A DNA stretch of 64,000 bases. It comes from Effrenium voratum. Its lineage: Eukaryota > Sar > Dinophyceae > Suessiales > Symbiodiniaceae. Location of the stretch: NCBI GenBank assembly GCA_963377175.1, contig CAUJNA010001591.1, forward strand, positions 562,501-626,500, given 5' to 3'. Position numbers and translations under genes: made by a program. Shown one piece after another: positions 31,408 to 45,009 of the stretch. The number at the start of each line of letters is the position of its first letter. The first letter of the stretch is position 1. The notes under the pieces were generated by a model that was not told the origin of the DNA, did not search any database, and saw only the letters and a program-made list of their open reading frames with translations.

Positions 31408-34400
31408 CACTCTTCACCAGTCGTCCTCGCTGCTTAATGAGCCCGTGTGTCGGGGGATTGCCGCCCCGTGGCTTGTGTCCAGACGAGACAGGGCCAGTCC
31501 AAAGCAATGAGCTAGAAAGTCTGCGGTTTGGCTGTGAGCACAGCCATTTCACTTTCGCTTCAGGGGCATCCAGAAGGAAAACAACTTTGTGGGTTTTCCG
31601 ATGTTGACATAAACCAATTCGACCTGTGCGGCTCCATTTGTTGCCCACCTGAAAGTCGATTGTTTGCCGTTTTAGTGCTCGCCTGTCAATAGGGGCTAAA
31701 CTGGTTTATGCCCATGTTTCCTGTCAACGTCTTTGTTTTCTGGTCTGGGGTGGCTTTCAGGGACGGGCAAAAATGCAGTAAGGGCCACCTTGCACAAAAC
31801 CAGCGAACACAACCAACTGGAAGGCTCTGTTGAACGAGTGCACAATTGCAGACGAACACAGGTTGAATTACCCAGTCGCAACCACTGGTGTTTCCACCGT
31901 TCTGACGTGGAAGAGTCGTAACCAGGGGATTCCTCTGGATTGTGAGTGGCATCTGCCAACAGAAAATGAAGTCACCCAGTTGCCACCAGTGGGCTTCTCT
32001 TTGTTTTCCTTTTGACCATGGGTTTCCCTTTGAAAACAGCTTTGGGAATCCTATTTGGAGTGGGCCTTTCCGTTTGGAGATCCTAGAGACCATGTGTTTG
32101 TATCATAATCATGTTGCTTTGATATCTTTCCTAATCCTGTCTTGAGTCTCAGATTTTGGAGGTGGTACGGGATGGACATTACATTTGCCGTTGTCCACTT
32201 CTTTTTATGACTTGATCACCTTGAAGTGCAGGAAAGCTTATAGTGCATGTTTTAATCTCTGGTATATTTTCATGTCTTACATATCATAGCTTTTGGACAG
32301 CAATTCTAAAGCTGTTGACATTACTTCTCATACTTGATTCGTTTCTTTTAAGGTTGGGTGATCTTCATGGTAATACACCTTTCTGCGCTCCACTATTTGC
32401 AGGAGATCCGATATTCTATCAACATATTTTTAGTGTTTGGGACATCCAGAAGTTTACATCTTAATAATTCCTGCATTTGGGATCATTTCCAGCGCCCATC
32501 TTCCCACCTGCAACCAGCAAAAAGGGGCATCATTTTCTCTGCCACAGTAGTAAGCCAAGTGTCTGAAAAGCCCAAGGACAGCTACTGTTTGGCCCAAATA
32601 ACCCCAAAGGTCCCTCTTTGGCCTCTTTAATGTGCAAATCCCTTGTACCATTTCGCTAGTCGGGAAGCGAAGGTTCCCTACAACCAACAAGAAAGACATT
32701 TTTTTCTAATAACCGTGCGCGTTCGTGTGTGTGTGTGTGCGTTCACCATGTTGGCGTCCCCTATGTTCATACATGCCCTATTTGCCCTGCGTTACCACAG
32801 GTTGCGCTTTGTGGTTGGTACGTGTCTCCGTTTTGCTGAAGGCGCGAAAAGTTATCTATAAAAGACATGCAACGAGGGTTCGTTATGACAATGTTCGGCT
32901 GTGTCCTGCCGTGAACGGGAGTCTATAGGCCCCTTTGACCTCGATCTTTGGACCCAAGCTGCTTTGAAGTGCGCTGGCCTTCTCCCTTGAAAACCCGATA
33001 TCACTGCCAGACTTGGCTTGCCATTTTTTGCTTGTCCGTGTGAGTGATGTCCACGAAGGAACCCAACTGCACCCTAGTGAAATGCTTTGGGAGCGCCCCT
33101 TTTGTCTCACTGCCGTGGTCATTTTCAGGAGTATATGATCACAAGCAGAGCAGCAATGCTTTGAGGCAGAGTCACGACTTTGTGTGCACTACACAGCAAG
33201 GCTGGCCCGAGCAAACGTACTCAACAGACCTGCAGTACACAACCTGTTGGCCGGAAGACGAGAAGAAACGGCCAAATACCCTTTGAGGATTCCACAGTCC
33301 AGACTCACCCGTACCATATATCAGCACAATCGCGCGCAATTTACGAATCTGGGACATGATCATGCGACTCATTGCAACGTGGCAATATGTGCTAGGAGTT
33401 TGTAAACGCACGCTATGCAAGAGCAGAAGCATGTGTCATGCAATCCTGGAACCCTCCCCCACCCGCAAACACCCGAATGCCCAAAGATGATGCCACATCA
33501 GCCATGTTGTTTTGTGGTCACTCGACTTAGATGGTTGGCTTTCGAACGAGCAACCGGGCTTTCGCAGATGGCCGTTTTGCCACACACCAACTCGCAAACG
33601 AGTAAGCTTCTAGAGTTGTCCGAGCCCTCAACATGATATTTACAGGTTCAGTGACACTCCTTGTTAGCTTTGCTTGGTGGGTCACTCTCTTCCAATTGGT
33701 CAACATAGGGTCCGGATCCGCCGGTGCTTGGGAGTCCGGACACTATGAGGCTGGAGCTGCTGGGTGCAAGAGATGCGTTCATGAAATTGTTCGGCATAGT
33801 TTCTGGGAAAGTAACAGTTGTCCAGGTCCCAAGCAGTTTTGAATATGTTTCAGAGTTTGATATGATCCCTACCTCTCCTCATTCCATTCACTTTGTTTGG
33901 CTTTGGGGGGGGTGATGTGGAATCTCGTTTTGGGGGAGGCCCCAATTGAGAAAGGACCTGGGAAATACGACTGGGCGGACTCTAGCGAGGGGGGTCAACG
34001 ATGACATATTAGCAGCTCACAGAGTTCACTCGTAGTGAATTGTTAGTTTGCGGAATGGGGGGGGGGGGGCGCAGGAATCTCGCCCATCCACATTCTTCCA
34101 TGCCATCCTGGAAGGTGAGTCCAATGGTGAGCTCTGGGGAAACTGGGCATATCTTGAGCAGGACTATCCAGAGAGGTAAGGAACCAGACCCAGAGACTCG
34201 TTTGGTACTTTGTGAAGATGTACTTTGGTGCTTCAGAGATTTGGAGAAACACCGCAACGCCTGAAGGATTTTACTTCAAGTTGTGATTGTGAAGCGATCA
34301 TGCACACGTACGAGAAACCGGAAGTCTGGTCTGGCTGATTGGTCATCTTGGACGAACCCGGACCAACCCCGACCGGAACACATTCGCATGCTGTGTTAGC

Positions 34401-35923
34401 AGTCGTGTCTTTTTTTGGCGGGGGGGATTCTTTTGGTGTAGGCATGACTTCCCGTAGTCTTTCATGTGTGTTGTTTGCCAATTTATGGATTTCAACTACA
34501 TTGTATTTGTTCTGTCGCACCACGAGAGCAAGCTTAAGACATTGTTTTTTAGGACGTGCGTCGAGATCCCCCAGTTTTTGTCGGGTAACTGTGTTTTCAG
34601 GTGCGCGAACATGTGAGGATTCTAGTGCAATGATTGAGGCTCCTGGGGTCCCTGTGTGTCCCTAAGCCAATTTGAGCATCTCATTTTTTGGATCAATTGT
34701 AGGTGAGTGTCTTCTTGGTGTGAAGACGAGTTTTGGGGATATACAGGTAGCCCAGTGAGGCAACTCTGGGATTGCGCAACATTGACAGACTAAGTCTCAA
34801 TTGCAGGTGCTAGTCCCTCTTGCGGTCCAAAAAAAAGACTACCGAAGGGGTCATTTTTTGCCATTTGGGCGTGGTGTTGGTTTTCTTGAAAGGGCTTAAA
34901 GCGTCTTAGGTACTTGTCCCTTTAGGGTTGCCTACTTGAAGGCTTGCGAAGTTGCGCTTTACTTGACGACTTGAACTGCATCGAGCCCGTGGTGTAAGCA
35001 ATTGTCCACTGCAAGAGGGTTTGCCTTCTGAGGGTGACGCATGTCTACGCAACTGACCAAGCAAAAAGCGAAGGCCGAGGAGGGTGCCGCCAAAGGCTTG
35101 GTTTTGCCACTGCCACCCAGGCATGGCGTGCAACTAACCCTGAGTTACCCTAGAAATAATCATGACTACAACGTATAACTTCTGAGTTGAACATCGAAGC
35201 GTCACTTTGTATCAGGGTCGTCGTCTTCAGACAAGTGTTGAAGGATAATCAAGCCGATTGGCAAGGGTCCCGATCTGTCAAGCTTTCAACTTGCTGCTGT
35301 CAGAGAGGGAAGCACCATATGAACCATCCTTTGTATGGTTTCCTTGAAGGGGATCGCAAGCAGTCGATTCCCAACACCCTAGCAACCTTTTACTCATCAC
35401 CGCGCCCAAGATGCTTGGTCCCCTTTTTGAAACCAATGCCAAAGGGGCTGTTCCACCAATATCGAGCGGAACAAGCCTGGTCAAGGCGCTGGCACTTGGG
35501 CTGTGACACCGAGGGAAGCCCCGATAAAATGACAAACGCACAATCACGAGCGTTACCGGAATGGGAATCCGACTTTGGTATCACGAGTGTTCCCCGCAGA
35601 TGCACCTCCCCCTTTGATGCCCTTAAAAAACAACATACCCACTTAGCTGTGGCTCAAACAACTGTACCGCGATGTACCTTCTTAAATGCACCAGTTGAAA
35701 ACCAATGTAAAACCCTAGCTCATTCATTTTGAGCCAGACTTTGTGTACCTTCCCATGGAGCCCAAGGGGGTCTCAAAAAGACGAGAACAACCCACCTCGC
35801 GGGAGCACAGCGCAGGCCGGTGCGCTGGTCCTCTACTGGCGCGGCGCCTCCCGTGGCCCTGGTTTCCGCGCCCAGGGCCTCAGGGCCTCGCCTGGTTGAT
35901 GATGAAATTTGGGGATCTTATCA
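31405..35923. other. 4.5 kb without a recognised gene
   Basis: No dispersed TIR family was noticed apart from an M-like patch at 35,311-35,370 ('ATGAACCATCCTTTGTATGG', ends GGGAA and TTCCC). A G-run lies at 34,058-34,067 and a (GT)n run at 32,725-32,738. At about 35,855-35,890 the plus strand reads GFRAQGLRASPG then a stop. This is a possible decayed octotricopeptide-like patch just before A4. Confidence 0.35.
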
Positions 35924-36030
35924 TGGTTGTTGTTGGGAAACATTTTACATTTTGCTTTTTGTGGTTTGGTGGTAGATCCCCACGTAACTGCTAAAATTTG
36001 AATTTGTGGTCCCCTTCCAATGTCAACCAA
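35924..36030 (+). mobile_element. TIR element family A, copy A4
   Basis: It begins TGGTTGTTGTTGGGAAACATT and ends CCCCTTCCAATGTCAACCAA. Flanks are partly similar (AATTTGGGG and AATTTATGGGG) but show no exact duplication. Confidence 0.85.
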
Positions 36031-36190
36031 TTTATGGGGGTAGGCCTTCCGAATGGGTAAGGTTTGAAGTAATACTTTATTATGAATTGTTCTTTTCAAC
36101 TTTCTGCAAGTTTTTATTTGGCGAGGAAAGGTGGTCATTGCATTTTTTTCGCTGGTGTGGATCAGTGGGGATGATTGCGCGGAACCCCCC

Positions 36191-36210
36191 GGGGGGGGGG
36201 GGGGGGGGGG
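36191..36210. repeat. Poly(G) run of 20
   Basis: CCCCCC is followed by 20 consecutive G. This is a quadruplex-prone and sequencing-error-prone homopolymer. Confidence 0.9.
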
Positions 36211-39200
36211 CGAAGTGAAGAGGAGATGAAGGGAAAATGAAAGGGCCATGATTGGGAAATGAAGGGGACATGACGAGAGCAAGGGGAAATGAAGGGGGAA
36301 ATGCGCGGCACGTTGAACGCAATGTCGGCGGACTGAGCCGGAGGCTCTAAAATTTACAGGGGAATCATCCTTCCAGAGGCATGGGGAATGGTACAATTTG
36401 TGTGTTAGGTCCCCGCCCAAAGCGATAAAAGCCGTCAGAAGCTAGACGGGTTGCCATTTGCCTGGGATTTTCCACCTGGCTGAACAGACCTTCCCAAATT
36501 TCCGCAGGCCCTGGAGGTTGCCAACGTTTAGCCAGAAGCAACTCGAACTCCTGGGGGGGATGGGGTTTGGGGTTTGGAACCGATGACTTGCCGGATGGGG
36601 AAATCACCGATCGATGTTGAACCCAATTCCGCGGGATCCCAAGTAAGTGTTGACAAGGCCGCTTGTGAGCCCGCTGCTTCGCTGAAACCTAGCCGGGCCA
36701 CCAAAATCGGCATTCGCCTTTTTATCCGTGTCCTTTTTGTGTTTTTGTTGTTTGTTTTATTTGGTTTCCTGTTGGTGTTCTCTCCAAGCTTGGTTCAGAT
36801 TTCTCTCTTGTTTGGCTTGGTGATTTGAACCTGTTCCTTTGGAACCTTCGGGGAAGACCATGTTCCATTCGTGGGGTCTGTGGGTTTCACAACTCCCTTG
36901 GCAAGGGGATGACGCTATGGGCATCACCCAGTTCGTCAGTGAAGCACCAAATCTGTTTTCCCTTGTTTGGCTTCACAGCTCGACCCCGGAAAAAAAAAGG
37001 TGCCCCTCCCCACTGAAAATGGGCTTACCAAAAAGGGATCACTGAATGCACCTCTGACTCCCGAGCTGTCTGAGTTCTGAGGGACCCCCGGGTGCGCCGT
37101 GACACCGTGGTGAGGCGATCTGCACTTTTCACTTGACTTCGGGATTCACCCAGACCAGAGAGTGGTGCTCGTGATTTCTCTTCTTTTTCTTAAAGCTACG
37201 TTCCCCCTTCAAATTTCGAAAGAGGGGGCCACTACGCCCTGGGAGTACAGGGAAATTAGACAAATGCCCAGATAGCACCTCATGAGATTGCACTCACCTT
37301 CCCTATGGTAGTTTGGAGCCTGAACTGAATAAATTTGAACCGCCTGTTCGGCCATTGCTGAAACAGCTTTTGGGATACCGGCACAATGTGTCCCGCACAA
37401 ATCTCCAGTGCAATCCTTGCACCGCCACCCTTGTCGGACAGGTGAACTTGAAGTCGCTTGGGTTTGCCCGATTTGGCCTTTGCTGGCAAGGTCATGAACC
37501 GCAGAGTACTGCGGATGGACAACACCTGCACCAGTTGGTAGGTGGTTTATCCTAGTCATGGGCCAACAATTTAGCCCTTCACATTTTTGTCCCAGGACTC
37601 CAGTACTCCCCTGGCTGAGCAATTTGGGGTATGCCCTTGCAGAGGGAATCCAGATCACTTTTGGGGGAGACACCCCTTGTTGAATCCGTCAGATTCCTTG
37701 ATCCGGGCTCAGCATTACAAGTAGCCTAAGAAAAGTTAAATCCTGTTGGATCACGGTGATAGTCTAGATGGCTAGCTACTACTCTGCGATGAGTCGTGAG
37801 TGGTGGCAACTCAACCGGGCAGTTGACGCTGGCAGGAGTCATGCGCGAAACCGTTTCGATTGACCCCTCACCCCCTGAAGTACATTTTCAGGTACTTGGA
37901 CCGGACGCTGAACTCTGGTTCCCCAAGAGTCTGCGGTTTCGGAATCGTTTTCCTCCATCCTCCACCATCGACCACGATGAGTGTACGACTTGGGACCCCT
38001 CCAATCCCAACATGTGGCTTCGTGTTGCCTTTCCTTAAAGTCATCGCCCGGCAGGTCCTATACAGTGGTGATTTGAGGCATTAGTGGCGATAAGCACCTT
38101 GTCACCATATCCGTGCTGTGCAGACATGTGTTATGGACAGATTTGGCTACATCATTTCCAAAACGCTTGTCAATGCTGAAGCACGGGCCAGAGCTAATTG
38201 AGTCATCGGTTTTTGGCAGTCGGGGGGAATGTCACTAGTATCAACCCAAACGCGCACCTCTTTGGAGGAATTTGTTGTATCAGGCGGCTTCTCGTGGTTC
38301 CATGCTCACCGCCTTACGGTGAGCTTCTTGATCGAGAGTCCAAAAAACTCACCTTGATGTAGGTCCTTTACTTCAAACCCTTTGTTTCAGGCTTTGGAGT
38401 CATGTTCTAGAATTTGCAGATGATAGCATTCGCGCAGAGAGCCGGCTGCCAGGGTGGTGGGAGATGCTGGCAGAGCACTCAGCTTCCAGACTCAAAGATT
38501 CTTGAGAACCCGTGGCGCTTGGTTGGACTGAGCAATGGCTGCGTTTGGGACAGTTCAACAAATCACTCCTACCAGCTTAGAGGATCTCCCTGTATGGCAG
38601 GTGGTTTTTGATTTTTGATGGGCGAATTCTTGGCAAATCAGACAGAGTCGCATGACCTTCTTGTCCACTCGGAGCCAGCTCCAACCGCGCGTGGCTGGGT
38701 GCTGGTTCCCCTCGAAGGCCGGAGAGTAAGATCCTTGCGACCGAAACCTCATCGGGGGCGTTCTTGTTTCCCCGCACCCGTTGGCTTTCTTGTTTAAACT
38801 GCTTCCCCCTAGTTTGGGATTTAGTGGTCAAAGGGGTGGTTTCCCACTTACCCTCTATAAGAACCAGCGGTTCAAATCCCCGGATTGCCCGCCAACTGGT
38901 TGAACTGCCGGACCACACTCCATTTCCCAGGCAGGATGTTCCCACAAAACTTGAACATGGGCATTGGGTGGTCCGGCCGGCTGGCACGTTCGCTCTTTTT
39001 TTTTTCAAACCCGGGATAGGTCGAACGAGCACCCCCAGCGTCCTTTCGTTGTGGAAGGGCTTGTCCCTTGACTTTCTTTGCTGGCCAGAACAATGTATTT
39101 CGACGCTGCGGGAAAATCAACGATACCCGTGGAAGCAATGAAGACACATTAGCCCCAAGTTGTTGTCGCAAACCAAGATTTGAGGAGCTAGTCAGCAATT

Positions 39201-40840
39201 TGCAGCGCCCGCGCCGATACCCAAACTGATGCTCAACCGACAACCAACTCATTAGCCTTGATGCCGAATCCAGCCAGTTGCCCTGTAGCTGCAGGGCACG
39301 GTGAACGCGAGCATCCAGCATTTGTTAATGCCTCGTTCGCTCCAGCTCTTTCGGCAACTCTCCAAGATGTCCTTCAAGGCATCATGCTTTCTCACCACGA
39401 GCAAAGTCGGACAGGCTCAACTTGTTCTCCTTCGTTTGATTGTCTGTGTGCTCACAGGAAATGTCAGACCAGAGGGGCGGGGAAAAAGGTCTTAGCATTA
39501 CCCAAGAGTGCCATTCAGAGCCCGCTCAAGGTGTGCCGCCGCTGCGTGCGCCGGCGGCTTGCGGCGCGCAGATCCCGCCGCAAGGCAGTTGGACCGAACC
39601 GAGCCGCAAGGGCCTAGAGCAGTCCCCACTCACCCACCACTCACCCACATCTTCAGTGGCTCGTTCAACCGATTTTTTTTTGGCGGTCTCGCTCAGGTGC
39701 GGCCAGAAGTACTTTCGATTCTTTGGGGTTTGGTAGATTCCTTTAATAGCGGTTCTGACTGTGCCTCCGGCAATAAACCCCTTGTAAAAAGACAAACTTA
39801 CTAATTGCCAAAACTGGAGGATGTTTAGAGCACTACGACGTCACTCAGAGGCACTCGCCGGCAGTGGAGGCAGCGGTGCGCGGAGCAAAGGTCGGAAGGG
39901 CATGTGTGCAAACCAGGGACCCTCAATTCCCAGTTTCAAGGGTGAGAGTTGGAACCTTGTTGCAGCCAGCTCGGGGGCGAACGACACGTGCGTAGGTGTT
40001 CAGCTCTTTGTCCTGTTCCTTTCAAGGAACACCTTCTTCCGTTTACCCTCCCCATCCATGGAAGTTCCTAGAAGGCCTTTTAAAGGGTGTGGGAGCTTCC
40101 CTGACTGACGCGACGCCAGGCTGCGCGAAATGCCAGCGGTCCCAGAGCTTAGGTCCATTTTTCCGGGATCGAGGGGCTCCGTGTTGGCGCGGCCGCCTTT
40201 TTCTGGGTCTGAAGAGGGTCAGGCATGAACCGGAAACGGACCACGTTTACATGAGGAAACTAGAGATGGTGGCTTGGGGCTCATTCCCCCCTATGTGTAT
40301 CCGATTTGCTGCGTGATCAGAGTTCCCTTCACGCGGGATGGTGTATTGACAGCATTTGCCCAGGTTAGTGGTGGAAAAGGAAGCTACGTGAGACCCACCA
40401 TTTGAGGTCCCTTGGTTTGACACATCCATTCCAGGCCCTGTGTCAAACAATCATTTCGCTGACCAACTGGGTTGGATGGGTGCCTTTGGTGCAGGCGGTG
40501 ATTGGCGATTGGTTTGGTTGCTCACTGGAAAAGGCTCAGATGCCCAGTGGTAAACCTGGCTTCCCTGTGTTTGCCGTTGCCATGATGTAAGCTTTACCTT
40601 TCCTTCGACATAGGTTTTCGGCGCTGCCATGAATGGTTCCTGGCCAAACAAGAGCAATCAAGCAAGAGTCGCCTGTTTTCGATCCACAGTTGGGCAAGTC
40701 CGGGCACAACATGGACCAGATGCCATCACAGCTTCAGCTTCGGGTCAACATTTAATGTTTGACCCCCCCAACATGTTCCGCCATAGCCACGGCCATAGGC
40801 GCTCACCGGCCTGAGGCGACCTTGGAGCAGGAACACCTTT
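36211..40840. other. 4.6 kb without a recognised gene
   Basis: A partial H-family relative lies at about 37,503-37,560 ('tactgcggatggacaacacc'). The GC-rich patch 39,530-39,620 reads AQIPPQGSWTEPSRKGLEQ on plus, only weakly like the octotricopeptide-like islands. Nothing else was recognised. Confidence 0.35.
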
Positions 40841-40985
40841 GTCTGAGGGTTTTTGTAGTACACTCTGGGATTACACCCTTGGGAACTAACCCAGAATGGT
40901 TCTAAATAACACGGTTTATCCGGAAATGTGCCTAAATTGGGTTAAGTGGGTGTATTCCCAGGGTGTAATACAAAAACCCTTAGAC
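40841..40985. repeat. 145-bp palindromic foldback
   Basis: The left arm GTCTGAGGGTTTTTGTAGTA continues with CACTCTGGGATTACACCC. It pairs with the right arm, which ends in CAGGGTGTAATACAAAAACCCTTAGAC. The interior pairs again (AACCCAGAATGG, AATTGGGTT). It is single copy as far as I can see. Confidence 0.8.
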
Positions 40986-41394
40986 TTTACCAGCTGAGGA
41001 TCCGCATCCTTGAAAACATGGTGTTTGGATAACGCATCCTTCTCGGAACCCTGTGGTACCAGTGCTTACCCGTCCTTGCCACACTCCCACGGGTGGGTTT
41101 AAAGGGAACCAAAAGGAAACTCGTTGTAGGGGACCGCTATCTTGAGAGCCTCCTCTTTTCTCTACTCCACGACATCTGTGTTCTGTTGCCCGTGCAGGGC
41201 TTGTGTTTCCAGAACTGCCCCCTTCACCAGCAGAATGTGCTTTTCCCAACAGCAAAAGTCAGGGTGGCTTGGCCAATCCGGCAGGTTCCAAAGAGGTTTC
41301 GGGGCTGTTTGGGAGACTCCGGCGACAACATGCACAGCTGGATCCTGAATTTGTGTGCAGCGTTCTTTCCTTTGGTGCCACTCTTTGCATTTGT
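40986..41394. other. No gene recognised
   Basis: Overlapping frames on both strands continue into the microsatellite to the right. None has a motif. Confidence 0.35.
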
Positions 41395-41610
41395 CAATCG
41401 ATCGATCGAGCGATCGATCAATCGATCCGTCAACCAACCCACCAATCACTCGACCAACCAATGAACCAATCAACTTAATTACCAACCAATCCCCCAATCA
41501 ACTAACCAACCAATGGACCAATCAAGCAACCAACCAACCAACCAACCAAGCATCCAACCAACCGACCAACCAATCAACCAATCAACTAACCCACCAATCA
41601 ACCAAGAAGC

Positions 41611-41669
<59 letters not shown>

Positions 41670-41718
41670 CCAATCAACTAACCCACCAATCAACCAAGAA
41701 GCTAACCAACCAACCAAC

Positions 41719-41757
<39 letters not shown>

Positions 41758-41886
41758 CCAATCAACTAACCCACCAATCAACCAAGAAGCTAACCAAGCA
41801 ACCAACCAACCAACCAACCAATCAATCAATCAATCAACCAATCAACTAACCCACCAATCAACCAAGAAGCTAACCAAGCAACCAAG

Positions 41887-41917
<31 letters not shown>

Positions 41918-41966
41918 CCAAGCAACTAACCCACCAATCAACCAAGAAGCTAACCAAGCAACCAAG

Positions 41967-42009
<43 letters not shown>

Positions 42010-42058
42010 CCAATCAACTAACCCACCAATCAACCAAGAAGCTAACCAAGCAACCAAG

Positions 42059-42101
<43 letters not shown>

Positions 42102-42116
42102 CCAATCAATGAATCA
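41395..42116. repeat. (CAAY)n array with 80-92 bp higher-order unit
   Basis: Nearly pure tetranucleotide text (CAAT, CAAC, CAAG) carries a fixed marker ATCAACTAACCCACCAATCA at about 41581, 41673, 41761, 41841, 41921 and 42013. The spacings of 92, 88, 80, 80 and 92 are all multiples of four. Open frames encoding NQSI- and NQPT-type repeats are a by-product. Confidence 0.95.
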
Positions 42117-42165
42117 TCCAACCAGCCAAGCAACGAACCACCAAGCAACCTGCGGGGTTTGGACC

Positions 42166-42211
42166 TCACCCAGGGCCGCAGCCAGGGCCGCAGCCAGGGC
42201 CGCAGCCAGGC
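42166..42211. repeat. 12-bp tandem repeat CCAGGGCCGCAG (~3.5 copies)
   Basis: Perfect 12-bp repeats directly follow the CAAY array. Confidence 0.9.
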
Positions 42212-42528
42212 GGCCAGCCGAGGTCTTCAGCTACCCCCCGCCCCCAAAAAGGCGTGAGCTGCGCATCTCATGGGCCCCTCAAAATGGTTTGCTTCCATAG
42301 CCCCATGCTATGCTCCGGTATGCTCCGGTATGCTTGGATCTTCAACCCACAGCAAGTACGGAAGGTGATGGCACCATGGTCGCATCGGAACCCCCGCCCC
42401 AGCTGTCCCAGCCATAGCCCCGGGACTGGACGTGTAGGGCAAACTCTTTGAAAAGACCTTGTTCCCTTGGTGGCTCCCAGCCATCCGGTTCCTTAGCTTT
42501 CTAGATATCTTTGTCTTCTTTGCTTTTC

Positions 42529-42580
42529 AGTGGTTGGTTTTCCATTTAGCCCACTAAAAGTTAGTCACTTTTAGCAGGGA
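42529..42580 (+). mobile_element. TIR element family C, partial copy C6
   Basis: Only the right half is present: GGTTGGTTTTCCATTTAGCC, then ACTAAAAGTTAGTCACTTTTAGCAGGG. The left terminus and the AACCGAG right terminus are missing. Confidence 0.6.
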
Positions 42581-44640
42581 TCTGAGGACAGCTCAGTTCC
42601 CAGGAAATGTCAATCATGCCGAGAATTGGATGCCTCAAGAAGAAAGGCAGGTCAAATGACCTCGAGGGGGGGCAGGGGACGCTCATCAACTCCTTTTTGG
42701 AGGTCACAGGCTGTTAAAAAACCTGGGGGCGAAAGCTGGGTCACACGTGTTTTCCCCTGGCTTTTCTGCAATTTGTCATCTCTGGCTCATGCTTGGCAGT
42801 GAACGGGAGAATTAGGACAGCATTGTTTTCATGCATAAATGGTCAAAAACCCAATGTTTTTTGCGTAGTTGCAGTTCAATTGCTCTAAAATCTGAACCAA
42901 CAAGCTGCAGCCGACGGTCACGGCTGAAATCCTTCCCAATCGGAAGCCGATGCTCCAAACAAGCTGTGCGTATGGCGAAACACATTAGAGTGAAGCTGGG
43001 TTGTTGTATAGACTTGCAATGATTGCCACCCTCTGTCCATACATTGAGCCCCCACTATGCTGCAAATGGGTCGTTTGCGTGCTCTCGTCACAGAGACTCT
43101 TCTAGCAAGCTCATGTTTGCTGGGTTGGACATTGGTGGCTCTCCAGACGCTTTTTGCCAGCATCTGCAACCAACATTGGCCATGCATCAACCTGTGTGCA
43201 CTGGCATGTGTGTTCGTGTGCGCGCAAGCCTTTCGTAACGACGGTAACATCCTCCCCCCCACCCCCGCACCCACCCCCCCACCCACCCCCCCACCCACCC
43301 CCTCACCCACCCCCATCCCACCCCCATCCCCCACTCACAACTGCAACTCGACATATCATAGCCGAAAAGCAAAAAGCACTAAAAGTACCAAGTTTTTTTA
43401 CCAGCCTGTTTCCTTTTTGGAGATGAGGTGTTAAGAAAAATAGAAATCGGAAATGACATCGGTTGGCAACGAGGAGACTGACATGAAACTGTGCATGATG
43501 GCTGCCCTAATGGGACCTTTCAATCGACACTAAACGGGCGTGTCTTTTTCTTGAGGGTACTCTTTTAGAATGCGTTCAGAGACTGACATACTTGGCCGTG
43601 GTGTTCAATGGTTGAAAATTGTTGGTGGACATATATAGATTTCCATAGAAGCGACGTTCACCAGGGCCACCATCAATATTCGTACCCATGAATTGTAAGG
43701 TTCTCTAAAAGGTGTGTCTGTGTGTTGCGTGTGGTGTTTGAGGATAGTTTGAAACCACGGGGAAGCCTGAGGCACACTCAGACGCGGACCACAATCTTAA
43801 ATCGGCATGTTGCATTCGGAGCGTAAGATGGGGTTGGGGCGCCGAACCACGTGAGAGGTCAAGAGGACGACCAGTTTCTCACCCTCGCACTGAGATGACA
43901 CCTGATAGGGGATACTCTTTTTCTGTGTGGTTTGACCTCAACGTCGTTCAACTTTTTCATTTTTTGCAGACTGTTGGTTTCTCTTGTTGCGAACAAACAC
44001 GCCCAGGAATGCTAGGATCGCATTGCCAGCCAGCATCCAACTTGATCCTCATGCATGACACCTGTGATGCAGTGCCCGTTCGGCACAGAGGGGCAGGTCG
44101 GGCCAAAAAAGGCTCAAACAACCAGATCTTGGTCCCCTTTCAAGGGCAACCAAAAGGAGGTTGTGCAAACCAAACTGGTGTGAAATCTTCAGCACGTTTA
44201 AACAAGCAGGTGGCCCAAGCCTACAGATAAGCCTAGGATTGAAACTTGGAATGGTACGCGGCTCTGCCTCAAAAGGGAAAGGAGCCGTACGACGACACAC
44301 CACCTAGAGGGCGCCGAACGTTACACCCATGTGCAACATACACTACTTGGCATGCATGATTTTGCACCGCGGACTGTGCACCCACCATGGACGCTTGAAC
44401 AGACTGTTCAACACGATAGAACACCGTTGATTGACCTAAGAGACGGACAGCCCCGCTTTTGAAGGGGCTGAATAAGGTCTTTAGCACGAGAAACCCTCAC
44501 CCTACCAACCCCAAGGCCAGGGAATGGAACATGTCGCTTTAGATTTTCGCCAAAACAGGCCATGCCATAGAGTAATGGCAATTTTCCCGGGTGCCACCCG
44601 GAACTGAACTCTTTGTCGCCGTCCGACCACAACAAGTCTG
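42581..44640. other. No gene; C-rich tract
   Basis: A CCCCCACCCAC tract spans about 43,252-43,332. Its long open frames (P/H-rich on plus, G/V-rich on minus) come from the simple repeat. No other feature was recognised. Confidence 0.4.
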
Positions 44641-44652
44641 GCGAGAATTGTT

Positions 44653-44850
44653 TTCCTCCAAGCCACGGTCCCTCGTGAGCAAACCTCTCCGATGCTCGCG
44701 CTGTAGCCATGGCATCCGCCAAGCTCCTGGAGGCCTTAGCGCGCGAGAGCGCCGTGAGGCTGGGACGTCCTGTCGCTTCTCGGGTCGACGGCGGGTCGCC
44801 TTCTTTTTCTGTTGGTTTCGGCCCGCGTGACAGGGTTAGGTGTTTTTTTT
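44653..44850 (+). pseudogene. Octotricopeptide-like exon island, decayed
   Basis: The plus strand reads GPS-stop-ANLSDARAVAMASAKLLEAL then ARESAVRLGRPVASR. The part from ANL to LEALA has the helical small-residue pattern of the islands at 57.1 and 61.8 kb, with a TGA at the place where SPQ is usual. GC-rich third positions (CTG, GAG, GCC) support former coding use. The complementary strand has a 187-codon open frame (44,408-44,971), which I regard as a shadow. Family assignment is by resemblance only. Confidence 0.35.
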
Positions 44851-45009
44851 CTCGCTTTTGTTGGCTTTCCCCAACAGCTGAAAGCGATGGGGTCTCAGCC
44901 CAGATAGGTTCCAGGAAGGTTCCACGAGGCTCTGCGAGGCTGCGGGGTGGTGCGAGCACTAAAAATAGCACCCCATGCTGTTGGGGATATCACTTGAGCT
45001 TATTCTCGT

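Noticed and set aside
35833..36420. 195-codon minus-strand frame
   Set aside because: It runs through element A4 and the poly(G) run, so its openness is accidental.
38815..38890. tRNA-like B box (GGTTCAAATCCCC)
   Set aside because: The bases flanking the loop do not form a five-pair T stem, and no matching acceptor stem or A box arrangement was found.
41355..41929. Long open frames encoding N/Q/S/I or N/Q/P/T repeats
   Set aside because: They are a direct product of the CAAY microsatellite and have no independent coding evidence.
43057..43434. Proline/histidine-rich and glycine/valine-rich frames
   Set aside because: Both strands are open only because of the CCCCCACCCAC simple repeat.
44408..44971. 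187-codon minus-strand frame
   Set aside because: It runs antisense to a better-supported island, has no motif and shows mixed composition along its length.
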